Shown in pieces: positions 1 through 9,049 of a DNA stretch of 55,816 nucleotides. Origin of the DNA: Branchiibius hedensis (lineage in GTDB: Bacteria > Actinomycetota > Actinomycetes > Actinomycetales > Dermatophilaceae); contig NZ_UESZ01000003.1 in NCBI RefSeq assembly GCF_900108585.1, forward strand, positions 1-55,816. Reading direction: 5' to 3'. A program made the position numbers and the translations under genes. The first letter of the stretch is position 1. Each line of letters begins with the position of its first letter. The notes under the pieces are model-generated. The model saw only the letters and a program-made list of their open reading frames with translations, did no database searches and was not told where the DNA came from.

Positions 1-1316
1 CACCTGGACATTTGGGGGCCACGCACCGGTAAGACGACCTCCCGGGCGGTCCCGGCTGTGCTCGACGCACCGGGCGCGGTGGTCTGTACCTCCAACAAAC
101 GCGACCTGTTGGACGCAACCCGCTTGATCCGCGAACGGCACGGCCAGGTGTGGGTATTCGACCCTCAACAGGTTGCCCTCGAACCGGCGGACTGGTGGTG
201 GAACCCGCTGACGTACGTCACCGACGACACCAAGGCCCGCGGCCTGGCGGGCACTTCATCGCCGGGTCACGCTCGGCGGATGCCAAGTCCGATGCGTACT
301 TCGACGGCGACGCGCAAAACCTCCTCGCCTCGCTGATCTTGCCGCTGCCCTGGGTCGGCGCCCGATCACTGAGGTGTACCGGTGGCTGATCCGCCCCAAC
401 GACCAGTCCCCGGTGGAGATCCTGCGTGACAGCCCCTACGACCTGGTGGCCGATCAGCTCGCCGGGATCATGGCCTACCCGGATGAGCAGCGCGGCGGCG
501 TCTACGGCACGGCCAAGCAGATGGCTACCTGCCTGACCTCGCCCGCGGTCGCTGCCTGGGTGACCTCGCCCGCCCAGCGTGGCCAGCTCGACGAGCGGCC
601 ACAGTTCGACCCGCACGCTTTCGTGCGCGACGGCTCAACGCTGTACGCCCTGAGCATGGAAGGCGAAGGCACCACCGGGCCGCTGACCACCGCCTTGACG
701 GTGGCCGTGACCGAAGCCGCGACCGACCTGGCCACCGAATGGCCGGCGGCCGGCTCGCTACTCCGATGCTGTGTGTCCTGGACGAGGCCGCGAACGTGTG
801 CCGCTGGCGGCGCCTGCCAGATCTCTACTCCCACTTCGGATCTCGCGGAATCATCATCATGACGATCCTTCAATCCTGGTCGCAGGGCGTTGAGGTGTGG
901 GGTGCCTCCGGGATGCAGAAGCTCTGGTCCTCGGCCAACGTGAAGGTTTACGCGGCGGTGTCTCCGAAGAGGACTTCCTCGACAAACTGTCCAAGCTCAT
1001 CGGGGACTACGACAAACTCACCAGCTCGATCAGCGCGGGCAAGGGCTACCGGTCGACCAGCCGCCAGCTCACCCGGGAGCGGATCTTGGACGTCGAGCAG
1101 CTCGCCGCGCTGCCCAAGGGCCGGGCCGTGGTGCTGTCCTCTGGTAACCGCGCCGCCATGATCCGCACCAAACCCTGGATGAACGGTCCGCACGCCCACG
1201 ACGTGCGAGCCTCCATCACCCTCAACGACCCCAACGGCGCCGCGACGATCGCGGACGCCTTCACCCAGCTTCGCCAGGTCGACCAACAGGAAGGAAACAC
1301 CGATGAGCACCACTGA
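1..1316 (+). pseudogene. Truncated, frameshifted copy of the TraD/VirD4-like coupling protein gene
   Basis: This is the 3' two-thirds of the coupling-protein gene that is intact at 34734-36533. The window begins inside it, just before the Walker A motif (GPRTGKTT). Four one-base deletions (near 250, 342, 736 and 950) break the frame here, but the intact copy lacks them. The damage is therefore most likely sequencing error at the contig end and not a real pseudogene. The 3' end overlaps the next gene by 14 bases, as in the intact copy. Confidence 0.85.
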
Positions 1317-1788
1317 GATGAGCGCGACTGACGAGTGGGAAGAAGCCGTCAACGGCCTAGCCCCGGCGGCGCCATCACCAGACGAGCCGCCGCCGCTGGT
1401 GTACGGATCGGTGGATGAGTTCGTGCGCGAATACCTGATCCAGACCTACCGGCGCGTCATCGCAGGCACCGGGCAAGGAGCGGTGTGGGCCGCGAACTGG
1501 TGGGACTACGACGAAGCCGTGATCCGGCTGACCGCCCTGTGGCGGTCCTGGGAACAACTCCGGCTCGACCCAGCCACCGGGATGAGCGTGTGGTGGAAAG
1601 ACCACGCCGACCACCACATGGCCGTCCTGCTCGACTCTCGCGGCCCGTTCGCCAACTCCGACTCCAAGAACCGGACCGGCGAACCACTGCCGTACACCCC
1701 GCCCCCGCCGGGCATGTTCCCCGACGAGCGGCTCGCCGCACCCGGGGAACACGCCACCACTACCGACGCCGACCCGATCGCCGCCTAA
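1303..1788 (+). CDS. DUF4913 domain protein (copy A)
   Basis: A 161-residue protein built around a DUF4913-type core: a start region with VYGSVDEFVREYL, a Trp-rich middle (WAANWWDYDEAVIRLTALWR) and the segment DPATGMSVWWKDHADHHM. This family is common on actinobacterial conjugative plasmids and integrative elements and has no assigned biochemistry. The gene overlaps the end of the coupling-protein gene by 14 bases and is followed 20 bases later by the next operon gene, so it belongs to the transfer operon. The same gene is at 36520-37005. Confidence 0.8.
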   Translation: MSTTEMSATDEWEEAVNGLAPAAPSPDEPPPLVYGSVDEFVREYLIQTYRRVIAGTGQGAVWAANWWDYDEAVIRLTALWRSWEQLRLDPATGMSVWWKDHADHHMAVLLDSRGPFANSDSKNRTGEPLPYTPPPPGMFPDERLAAPGEHATTTDADPIAA

Positions 1789-1808
1789 CCGAACAGGAGC
1801 ACAACACC

Positions 1809-2903
1809 ATGAGCGAGATCCACGACCAGCCAGACGGCATCGCAGACGAATTCGACTCCACCATACGAACCGGTGTCGCGGCCGCCGCCCAGGCCGCCGA
1901 GCAATGGGCCAGGCGCCGTCACGCCAAGATCAACGACCGCCAAAGCGCTGCCGCAGGCGACGACAGCGCCCCGAGCGGGCCACGCCTGGATGCCCAGCAG
2001 AGCGCCGCTCAGGCATCCCTAGAACCGCTGCGCCGCACCGACTGGTGGGACAACGCCACACCCGACCAAGTTGTCGAGGCCTACCGCACCACTACCGCCT
2101 GGCCCGATCAGCAATGGGCCACAGATAACGCCGCCTTGATCGCGGGTGAGGTCAAGGAACGGTGGAACGTCGAGATCACCCCCGATGACACCCCCGAGAG
2201 CCTGAAAGACAAACTCGACGACGCCACCAACACCAAAGCCGCCGACACCGAGCAGGGTCGAGCAGACGCCGACGTGGTGGAAGCCGAGCGGCTCATGGCC
2301 CGAGCCAACGGCCTCGACGATCTCGCGGACTCAGCCCACACCGAGCACCGCGACGCCGAGAACGACCCCGACATGGACACCCCCGGCACCAGCGAAGCGT
2401 CGACCGGCCCGGTCGACGACCTCAGCACCGACCAGGCCGACCCGGCGGCCGGACCGGCCCTCTACCGCTCAGAGGACGGCGACATACCCGTGATCCTGAC
2501 GGGCAACTCGGTCGCAGACGACCAGCAGCGCTACTACGAAACCGAGCACGGGCAACTGGTCCCGGACAAGGACCTCGAAATCGACCTCAGCCCAGAAACA
2601 CTCGGCTACCGAGCCGAATGGCACAGCGAGAACGGCCGCGTCGACGAAGCCGCATTCCGCAAAGCAGCCGCAACAGCGGCAGGAGCCGCGGACCGCAGCT
2701 ACGACAGCGCCGACCGGCGGGAGAAGTTCGCGGACTCGATGCGCGCCGAAGGCGTGCCCGAAAAGAACGTGCAGACCCGGCTCCGCGCAGACGTGTCCTA
2801 CGGCGCACCCGCGACAGCAGCAACCAGCCCGGAGAAGTCCTCGCCCTCAGCGACGACCACCGCAACGAAGGCGAAACGCAAGCAGCTCGGCCGTCGTCGC
2901 TGA
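1809..2903 (+). CDS. Acidic accessory protein at the end of the transfer operon (copy A)
   Basis: A 364-residue hydrophilic protein of unknown function. I placed the start at the ATG at 1809, preceded by ACAGGAG, and not at upstream in-frame codons that overlap the DUF4913 gene. It has an Ala/Gln-rich helical N-terminus, a WW-containing segment near residue 79, a very acidic centre rich in Asp and Glu, and a basic tail ending KRKQLGRRR. No membrane segment or enzyme motif is visible. It is the last gene before a strong terminator, so it is likely an accessory of the type IV system. Second copy at 37026-38120. Confidence 0.7.
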   Translation: MSEIHDQPDGIADEFDSTIRTGVAAAAQAAEQWARRRHAKINDRQSAAAGDDSAPSGPRLDAQQSAAQASLEPLRRTDWWDNATPDQVVEAYRTTTAWPDQQWATDNAALIAGEVKERWNVEITPDDTPESLKDKLDDATNTKAADTEQGRADADVVEAERLMARANGLDDLADSAHTEHRDAENDPDMDTPGTSEASTGPVDDLSTDQADPAAGPALYRSEDGDIPVILTGNSVADDQQRYYETEHGQLVPDKDLEIDLSPETLGYRAEWHSENGRVDEAAFRKAAATAAGAADRSYDSADRREKFADSMRAEGVPEKNVQTRLRADVSYGAPATAATSPEKSSPSATTTATKAKRKQLGRRR

Positions 2904-2912
2904 ACTCCGTGC

Positions 2913-2946
2913 AAACTGCCCGCCCAGAAGAAGGGGCGGGCAGTTT
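2913..2946. terminator. Terminator hairpin of the transfer operon (copy A)
   Basis: An inverted repeat ten bases after the last operon stop: AAACTGCCCGCCC, AGAAGAA loop, then GGGGCGGGCAGTTT. One C is missing from this copy compared with the perfect 14-bp stem at 38130-38164. The A-rich and T-rich ends allow it to work in both directions, which suits its place between a plus-strand operon and minus-strand genes. Confidence 0.75.
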
Positions 2947-3004
2947 CGCGTGTTAGCGACCAGATGTGGTGATGAGGCGGGTAGACATGCCGTGACCGTT
3001 TCGG

Positions 3005-3598
3005 TCAGGGTGTGCGGCCTTCCGCATCCGGCGCGGTCACGTCGTCGCCGGGGAACGCGCCCCAGGTGCCGATCCGGCCGACCATCGCCGGGGATAGTCC
3101 ACTCACCCGGGCCAGCGTCGCAGCCTTCACACCCTGCGACAGCAGAGCTTCGATCTGACGATCCCGCTCGAAACGGGCGCTCTTGATCGCCTCCTCTGCT
3201 CGCTCCAAGGCCTCCAACGCCTGGCGCAACGGTGCGAGGTTGTAGTCCGAGCCGTCCGGTCCGTCGTCGTGACGCAGGATTTCCACGACGGGATGCGATT
3301 TGATCCGGGTCAGAGCGGTCCCCGCGTCGGGTGCCGGGTACGCCTCCCCAAAGTGGAAGATGATCGCCTTGCCGACCTGCGGGGACCGGGACAATGAGAA
3401 CCGGGTGTGCCGTGAGCCGGGGATGCTGCCGCGATACAAACCGCGCGGCTCGTCCCCATGCGGCTCCCAGGCCGGGTTCGGCTCGTAGGCCAGGGGGAAC
3501 CGGTTGCCGTGGTCATCGATGATCGTCGCCGCCCACCACGGGTTCTCCTCATGCCGTGCGGGTAGCTCGTAGACGCTGCGGGCCAGGTCCTCACTCAT
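3005..3598 (-). CDS. Hypothetical protein with C-terminal helix-turn-helix-like segment (copy A)
   Basis: A 197-residue protein of unknown function. The first 110 residues are rich in Trp, Pro and Gly. Residues 125-150 look like an amphipathic helix (LRQALEALERAEEAIKSARF). The following segment, IEALLSQGVKAATLARVSGL, resembles the helix-turn-helix found at the ends of resolvases. Its start codon overlaps the stop of the upstream gene as ATGA, so the pair is translationally coupled. It lies in the relaxase neighbourhood and may be a mobilisation accessory or regulator; that role is inferred from position only. Second copy at 38223-38816. Confidence 0.65.
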   Translation of the reverse strand: MSEDLARSVYELPARHEENPWWAATIIDDHGNRFPLAYEPNPAWEPHGDEPRGLYRGSIPGSRHTRFSLSRSPQVGKAIIFHFGEAYPAPDAGTALTRIKSHPVVEILRHDDGPDGSDYNLAPLRQALEALERAEEAIKSARFERDRQIEALLSQGVKAATLARVSGLSPAMVGRIGTWGAFPGDDVTAPDAEGRTP

Positions 3599-4071
3599 GC
3601 GCCGATACCGCGCTGGATCTCAGCCCAATCGGCGTCCGTGATCGCGTCGGCCAAGTCGGTGACCCGACCGAAACCTTGCGCGTTCTCCACCCACTGCTGG
3701 GCCGTCAGGTAGGCCGACAACCAGCGGGCAGCGTAAGCGAGCCCGGTCCACGGCAACGCCTCGGCCGCGCCCTGCTCGAAGAGGAGCCGACGGGCCGACT
3801 CGTAGCGCTCAGACCCGGCCGTGTGCCGACCGGCGTAGGCGACGCACTCACCAGCGATGAGCGTCCGGTCCGCGCTCTGGTTTCCGGTCAGGAAGGCCCG
3901 TACCGCATCCAGTTGCCAAGTGCACGCGGCCAGACCTTCGCCGGTTCGCAGATTCGCACCGGCCAGGAACGAGAACGCCGGTCCAGTTCCCAGCTCGTGG
4001 ATCAGGGACCGAGTCTCGTCCTTGATGCAGTCCAACGCCTCGGCGGTGCTGGCCCATTCGGTGGTATTCAT
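3595..4071 (-). CDS. Small hypothetical protein upstream of the HTH-like gene (copy A)
   Basis: A 158-residue, mostly helical, soluble-looking protein with no motif I recognise. A GAGGAAGG ribosome site sits just upstream of the ATG at 4071. Its stop overlaps the start of the next gene as ATGA. An AT-rich gap of about 100 bases separates it from the relaxase gene. That gap carries a TATAGT box on the minus strand about 44 bases upstream of the start, so the pair probably has its own promoter. Second copy at 38813-39289. Confidence 0.6.
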   Translation of the reverse strand: MNTTEWASTAEALDCIKDETRSLIHELGTGPAFSFLAGANLRTGEGLAACTWQLDAVRAFLTGNQSADRTLIAGECVAYAGRHTAGSERYESARRLLFEQGAAEALPWTGLAYAARWLSAYLTAQQWVENAQGFGRVTDLADAITDADWAEIQRGIGA

Positions 4072-4171
4072 CTTCGGCCTTCCTCGATGCGGTCAGTCCG
4101 CCTCTCCACCAATAACTATACACCAGTAGCGAAAAATTAACGATACTCCGGTTTATGTCTTGTCGGTTTGG

Positions 4172-5856
4172 TCAGCGACCGCGACCCCGGCGACGCGCCG
4201 CGTCTGCCTCGGTCGGCCGGGCCTGCGAGTTGCCGCCCGTAGGGGTCAACCGGCCCGGAATCGGGCTGGGGAACGACGCCTGAGCCGGTGTCAACGTCTC
4301 GCCGGTAACCGAGTGCGTCGTCGACTGGGGCACGGTCGACGACGCAACACCGGCCGGTGCGTACGCCCGGGCAACCTGCACCAGCTCCTCACGCATCAAC
4401 TGGTCCAACGCCGCTTGTCTGCGGACCTGGCCAGAAGCGGCGCGCATGTCCCTGATCGCCGCGGCCGACCGGAACAGCTGCGCGATGACCGCGGCCTGCG
4501 CCGCGGCATTGTTCTTACCGCCCGCGGCCGCCAGCAACATCGCGGACGCAGCGAACGAGGTCTTGTGGACCGGCACACCCGTGACCGGCCGCTTCGTCTG
4601 CGCCGACTTCGACAGCTCATCCGCCGCCCGGGCCAACGGTCCCGGCGTCGCCTCGACCCTGGTCGACCACGCCGCGAACGCACCCGCTGCGTCCCGGGCC
4701 GCGATCGCCCACCGTGCCTGATCACCCGGTGGGGTCTGCGCCAGGATCTTCAACTGCGTGGCCATCTCGGCCTGGTATTTCTCCCACACCGCGGGCGGTG
4801 GTGTGCGCGTCTCCCGACCCGGTGCGACCGGCCGCTTCCCGCGCTTGGCGGCCGCCCACTCATCCGCTGCGGCCTGCGCGCCCTGCGGTGTGTCCTCCCA
4901 CATCGACCGCAACCGCGGCAACGACAGATCCCGACCCAACCGGTTCCCGCCGTACCAAATCGGGCGCTCACCCGCGACCGGTCGCGCCGCCACCGAATAC
5001 CCGGTAATCACGTCCGTTCCACCATCGGCGTACCGCGGCCGAACAAGCAAGTTCTGCTGCCGCATCCGGCGCACAAACTCCGCCTCATCCTTAGCCGCGG
5101 CCGCGCACCCCGCACCGCCCGGGCCAGCGCAACCCGGGGCTGGTCCGCGGTCAGCTCCGCGTTCATCCGGGCGCCACGCTCGGCCGCGGGAAGCTGCCGC
5201 CACACCGGGTGCTGGCGTCCCTGCCTGGCCTCCTGTTCGCGCCACGTGTCGTACTTCGCCCGTGCCTTCGAGCGGGCCTGAGCTTCGGCCTCGGCCGGGT
5301 GGTAACCGCGCGTCGCCAGGCCGCGCTCTGGTCCCTCGACTGGCATCAGGCCGTACTTCTTTTCCAGCTCCCGGCATGCGTCCTGAGCGGTCTTGTAGTC
5401 CCGCCACGGCGCGGCCTTCGTGCCATCCTCACGGACCAGGTTCACCACCACGTGAATGTGGTCGTTCCCGTTCGTCGACAGTCCGTGACGGACCGCTACC
5501 CACCGGCACGGGGCCTTGGTTCCCTCCTGATCGTCAAAGCCCATCCGACTCACAAAGTCGTTCGCGATCTCCTGCCACCGCTCATCGGACAACTCACCCT
5601 CATCAGCCCGAAGCGACAGCGAGCAATGCCACACATGACCGCCTTGAACGTCCACGCCGTACACCTTGTTCGGACGTTCCAAGTGACGTGCGATCGCCAT
5701 CGCAGACGCTTTACCCAGCTGGTTGTCGTCATGCCACGCCAGCATCGCGCCGTCACCAGCAACCAAGTGCGGGTCGGTGTGCTCGTTGCGCTTACCCTCG
5801 CCCACCAAGTAGCACATCAAACCCGCGGCGCGGTCGCCACGAGTCACGTTCGGCAT
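4172..5856 (-). pseudogene. Relaxase gene with an apparent frameshift (copy A)
   Basis: The relaxase described at 39390-41075, broken here by one missing C in a C run near 5110. The copy at 40320 has the extra C and reads through without a stop. I treat the break as a consensus error in this copy. Confidence 0.85.
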
Positions 5857-5866
5857 CACGGCACCA

Positions 5867-6262
5867 TCACCGCACCAACTCATCCAAAACAGCATCAATC
5901 CGGTCCGCGACCCGGCGCACCGCAGCCATCGCCCCGGACAACTCCCGCTGCACCTCACCCGTCGCGTTCGTGGCCTTCGCCATCTGGTTCACGTTGTTCG
6001 CGATAGTCCCCAACAACCGGTGCACACCAAACAACTCCGCCGCAGCGTTCCGCCGCTCCGTGACCGTCTCACCACGCTCAGCAGCCAACGCCGACTCCAC
6101 CAACAACCGCGGCACCGTCACACCCTGAGCAAGCGCACGCTGCAACAACAACGCCTCCTCCTCCGGTGTCACCTTCACCTGGTGCTGATGCTGACGCCCA
6201 CCGGCCGCATTCGCCCGCCGACGACGCCCAAAACGGCGACCGCTCACCTGCTCACCATCCAC
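5867..6262 (-). CDS. mobC: MobC-like relaxosome accessory protein (copy A)
   Basis: A 131-residue basic protein; the likely start is the GTG at 6262, which follows an AAGGAAGGAGG ribosome site, whereas the longer frame upstream has none. The N-terminus is Arg-rich, then comes a strand-helix segment starting VKVTPEEEALLLQ, as in ribbon-helix-helix MobC proteins. The C-terminal part contains the family signature LLGTIANNVNQMAKATN. MobC proteins bind oriT and help the relaxase open the DNA. Its stop lies 10 bases before the relaxase start, so the two form one unit. Second copy at 41086-41481. Confidence 0.83.
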   Translation of the reverse strand: MDGEQVSGRRFGRRRRANAAGGRQHQHQVKVTPEEEALLLQRALAQGVTVPRLLVESALAAERGETVTERRNAAAELFGVHRLLGTIANNVNQMAKATNATGEVQRELSGAMAAVRRVADRIDAVLDELVR

Positions 6263-6504
6263 GCCCGCCGCCTCCTTCCTTGCCCGTCCCTCGGCCCAGC
6301 GCAGCGACCCCGCCCCAGCGGGGACCGGCCACACCCCAGTGTGGCCCCAGTTCCGCCGCGCGTCCAGCCGCGGAACCCCATTTAGCCATGCTAAATGCCT
6401 AGCTTGCTCCGTCAGGCACAGCCTTTGGTCGTTGCGCACCGTAGGTGCGGGCTTGGGTGCGCCGATAACGTGCCGCGGACCGTTTCGGCGCGTACAGTAT
6501 CGGC
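6263..6504. other. Candidate oriT region (copy A)
   Basis: Non-coding stretch between divergent mobC and the small gene at 6505. It holds two perfect inverted repeats: GGCCACAC-CCCA-GTGTGGCC at 6327-6346 and ATTTAGC-CAT-GCTAAAT at 6380-6396. Such dyads next to mobC and the relaxase are the usual setting for a transfer origin. I cannot place a nick site. Second copy at 41482-41723. Confidence 0.5.
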
Positions 6505-6780
6505 ATGAGCGAATTCAACGCAGAAGCAGTCGAAAACGCCGCGCGGGTCATGAACGACAAGCGCCTGGAATCCGTGCGGAGCCTGGTCGACGCGCGGCAG
6601 CGCCTCACCGACGCGCAAACCGCCGACCAGGCCGCTTACGCGGCCGCAAGGAAGGCAGGATGGACCCCCGAACAGCTAGCCGAACTCGGGATCAGCGAGC
6701 CAACCAAACCCGCGCGAGCACGCTCCCGTAGGTCACGGCGTGGCACGGGCGAGGCACCTGCCGTAACGGCTGACAATTAA
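6505..6780 (+). CDS. Small helical protein paired with the ADP-ribosyltransferase (copy A)
   Basis: A 91-residue charged protein. The first 60 residues look all-helical, a short segment WTPEQLAELGI follows, and the C-terminus is basic (KPARARSRRSRR). A TACAGTAT box lies just upstream of the ATG with little room for a ribosome site, so the transcript may be leaderless. The stop is only three bases from the start of the ADP-ribosyltransferase-like gene, so they form an operon. It could be a partner, an immunity protein or a DNA-binding oriT protein; nothing in the sequence decides between these. Second copy at 41724-41999. Confidence 0.65.
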   Translation: MSEFNAEAVENAARVMNDKRLESVRSLVDARQRLTDAQTADQAAYAAARKAGWTPEQLAELGISEPTKPARARSRRSRRGTGEAPAVTADN

Positions 6781-6783
6781 GGC

Positions 6784-7749
6784 ATGACGGGCAACGTGGG
6801 GCGCTCCGCTCCCGGGCCGACGGATTCGCCTGTGACGCTTCACGTCCGTGCGTTATGTGATGCCGCGCGACAGGCAGATGACAGCTACGACGCGTCCACT
6901 AGCCGGTGGTGGCGGCGTCGAGCGGATCAGAGGAGGTTCGACGCCAGGGACAGGCGCGACGGTGCCGTCATCGGGTCGCGCCGGGCGCTAGTAGCCGAGT
7001 CGGTGGCACGCCTGAGTCCTCCCCCGGGGGCTCCAAGCTGGGGGCGCCCCAGCGCCGAGTTGGTCCGCGAAGATGTGCGCCGAGCGGTTGGGTTCAGTGT
7101 TCCGTTACCCGACGCGTGGTTGATGCGAGCCATCCACGGCGGCTACGAACTCGAAGCCGTCCAGGCCGACCTCGAAGTCGTCCGTGAAGCGTTCCAAGAC
7201 GCCGGTGATCGCGCGGCTGAACTAATGCAGTCACACGACACCACCAGCAAGCCCAGCACGTCATGGGTGCGGACGGAGCCGACACCTACAGAGGCCGCCA
7301 TCATCCGGTTCATCCAAAGTCCGCTCGGCCAACTGCGCCGACCCGTAACCGTGTGGCGCGGCGAGAGTCCCAGCACTCACCGCACCAGCTTCACGGCAGC
7401 CGCGCGCGAGGCTCAGCCCGGGCACGTACTGACACGTGTCCCAATACCGCTGTCCACATCACTGTCACCACGCGCAGCGGCTAATCCCGAGTTCTGCCCC
7501 TACGGGACCGGCAGCGCCTCTCTCGGCAGCGGGTGGCTGCTCAAGATCCGTGTCGAACGACTGCTGTACGTCGGCGACCGGGACGACGGCCTGGCCGACG
7601 AACAAGAAGCAGTCATCTACGCTCCACAACTCCTCGTCGACGACGTTTACGAAGCCGTCGTCACACCGGGCAAGCTGGCCACCCGGTACGTGCAAGTGAT
7701 CGCCTGCCACCCGATCGTTCAGGCTCTAAAGGGCCCGACGGACCGATGA
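6784..7749 (+). CDS. Putative mono-ADP-ribosyltransferase (R-S-E type), oriT-proximal (copy A)
   Basis: A 321-residue protein whose C-terminal half shows the three conserved blocks of the R-S-E ADP-ribosyltransferase fold. They are an Arg in VTVWRGES (R192), an STS block in LSTSLSPRA (S224-S226) and an ExE pair in ADEQEAVIYAP (E273 and E275). The ExE form is typical of enzymes that modify arginine using NAD. The N-terminal 160 residues are helical and charged, with no signal peptide, so it would act in the cytoplasm. It sits next to the candidate oriT on the side opposite the relaxase, so it may act in the new host soon after transfer. Its 3' end overlaps the convergent resolvase gene by 24 bases. 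The family call rests on motifs only. Second copy at 42003-42968. Confidence 0.62.
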   Translation: MTGNVGRSAPGPTDSPVTLHVRALCDAARQADDSYDASTSRWWRRRADQRRFDARDRRDGAVIGSRRALVAESVARLSPPPGAPSWGRPSAELVREDVRRAVGFSVPLPDAWLMRAIHGGYELEAVQADLEVVREAFQDAGDRAAELMQSHDTTSKPSTSWVRTEPTPTEAAIIRFIQSPLGQLRRPVTVWRGESPSTHRTSFTAAAREAQPGHVLTRVPIPLSTSLSPRAAANPEFCPYGTGSASLGSGWLLKIRVERLLYVGDRDDGLADEQEAVIYAPQLLVDDVYEAVVTPGKLATRYVQVIACHPIVQALKGPTDR

Positions 7750-8280
7750 GGCCCCGACGCCCAGCGTGCGAGCAATCGCCGCATAGGTGAGACCCTCGGC
7801 ACGCATCCTGCGCGCCTGGTCAACCCGGTCCGGGGTCATCACCGACGGTCGACCACCAACCCGGCCCTGCGCCCTGGCAGCCTCCAAACCCAGGCGCGTG
7901 TTCGACCGGATCGTGTCGACCCGTAACTGCGCGAACACCGCCACGATCCCGAACAGCGCCCGCCCCATCGGCGTGGTGGTGTCAATATCCGGCTCGGTCA
8001 ACGACTTGATATTGACACCTCGATCGTGCAGCTCGTTGATGATCTGGATCGCCATCGTCGTAGTGCCGGCCAACCGGTCCAAGGCGCGCACGACCAACGT
8101 GTCGCCCTCCTGCAAGAACGTCAGACACTCGCGCCACTGTGGCCGGTCGACGGTGCGCGAGGACTCCCCGTGGTCGACGAATACGCGACGACACCCCGCC
8201 GCCCGCAGCATGGTCTCTTGGCTGCCCGGGTCTTGGTCCCTGGTTGAGACCCGGGCGTACCCGATCAAGTCACCGGCCAC
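7726..8280 (-). CDS. Serine recombinase (resolvase/invertase family) (copy A)
   Basis: A 184-residue small serine recombinase. The N-terminus IGYARVSTRDQD holds the nucleophile Ser12, followed by the family features FVDHGESSRTVDRPQ and LVVRALDRLAGT. The C-terminus (GRPSVMTPDRV then LTYAAIARTLGVGASSVRRAL) is a helix-turn-helix. The length fits Tn3-type resolvases and Hin-type invertases. On a plasmid its usual task is resolving multimers. Translation begins at a GTG that overlaps the Fic gene by 11 bases, so it is read with the Fic operon. No res site was identified with certainty. Second copy at 42945-43499; a fragment ends the window. Confidence 0.88.
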   Translation of the reverse strand: MAGDLIGYARVSTRDQDPGSQETMLRAAGCRRVFVDHGESSRTVDRPQWRECLTFLQEGDTLVVRALDRLAGTTTMAIQIINELHDRGVNIKSLTEPDIDTTTPMGRALFGIVAVFAQLRVDTIRSNTRLGLEAARAQGRVGGRPSVMTPDRVDQARRMRAEGLTYAAIARTLGVGASSVRRAL

Positions 8281-9049
8281 GGCCGCGCTCGTCGTTCCGG
8301 TAGCCGCCCTGCTGCCGCGGGCTGCTCGACGGCGACTCAGGCACGCTAGAACCCGGCGCCAGCGGGTACGACGCCCTCACCGCAGCCGACAGACCACTCG
8401 ATGACCCTGCGGGCTGTGCGGTGCTGCGCGGGTGAGTGATCGCCGCAAGGACCGGAACCATCGGCGCCGGGTCAGGCTGATGGCGATCCTCACGCAGCGT
8501 CGTACGCTCCGAGATCTCGTTCCACCAGTCGGGAGTCACCTCATCGAAGTGCAGCTCCCACGGCGATTGCCGGGCAACGTCATCCAAGAACAGTTTGGTT
8601 GTGCGTCCGTTCCCCTCACGGAAAGCGTGGGTCGCGTTGACCCACGCGAACGTGACTGCGACATCGCGCGCGAACTCCTCCCGGCCCAACTCTGACCACT
8701 CGCGGCTACGCACGAATCCCTCGACCGCTTGCAGCACTGCCGGAATCTCATCGGGGTGGGCGAACCTGCTCTGCCCCTTGCCGATCGGAACGGTCCGGTA
8801 CTCCCCCGCCCACTCATAGATCCGGTGGAACAGGTGTTTATGGATCGCCTTTGCTCGCGCCTCGCCCCACCCCAGATCTTGATGGGGTGTCGTTGCCCAC
8901 TCGCGCGCAGCGCGCGCCGTGATGGCGTACTCAATGTCGCTGAGCCGGTCGGCGTCGCGCAGACCGAAGTTGTTACGGAGTGTGCCGTTGCCGGTCCAGT
9001 CAATCGTTTCTGGATAGAAGTACGACTCCCAGGAATCGAACTCGCTCAC
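8270..9049 (-). CDS. fic: Fic family protein, probable AMP-transferase toxin (copy A)
   Basis: A 259-residue Fic domain protein. The active-site loop is HAFREGNGRTTK at residues 141-152, matching HxFx(D/E)GNGRxxR except that the last Arg is Lys. The preceding FHRIYEWAGEYRTVPIGKG is the Fic flap region. The last 60 residues are a Ser/Pro-rich tail. Fic proteins of this group transfer AMP from ATP to a Tyr, Thr or Ser of a target protein. The GTG start overlaps the antitoxin stop as GTGA, the usual arrangement for toxin-antitoxin pairs. It likely serves plasmid maintenance or acts on the recipient. Second copy at 43489-44268. Confidence 0.85.
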   Translation of the reverse strand: MSEFDSWESYFYPETIDWTGNGTLRNNFGLRDADRLSDIEYAITARAAREWATTPHQDLGWGEARAKAIHKHLFHRIYEWAGEYRTVPIGKGQSRFAHPDEIPAVLQAVEGFVRSREWSELGREEFARDVAVTFAWVNATHAFREGNGRTTKLFLDDVARQSPWELHFDEVTPDWWNEISERTTLREDRHQPDPAPMVPVLAAITHPRSTAQPAGSSSGLSAAVRASYPLAPGSSVPESPSSSPRQQGGYRNDERGRGR

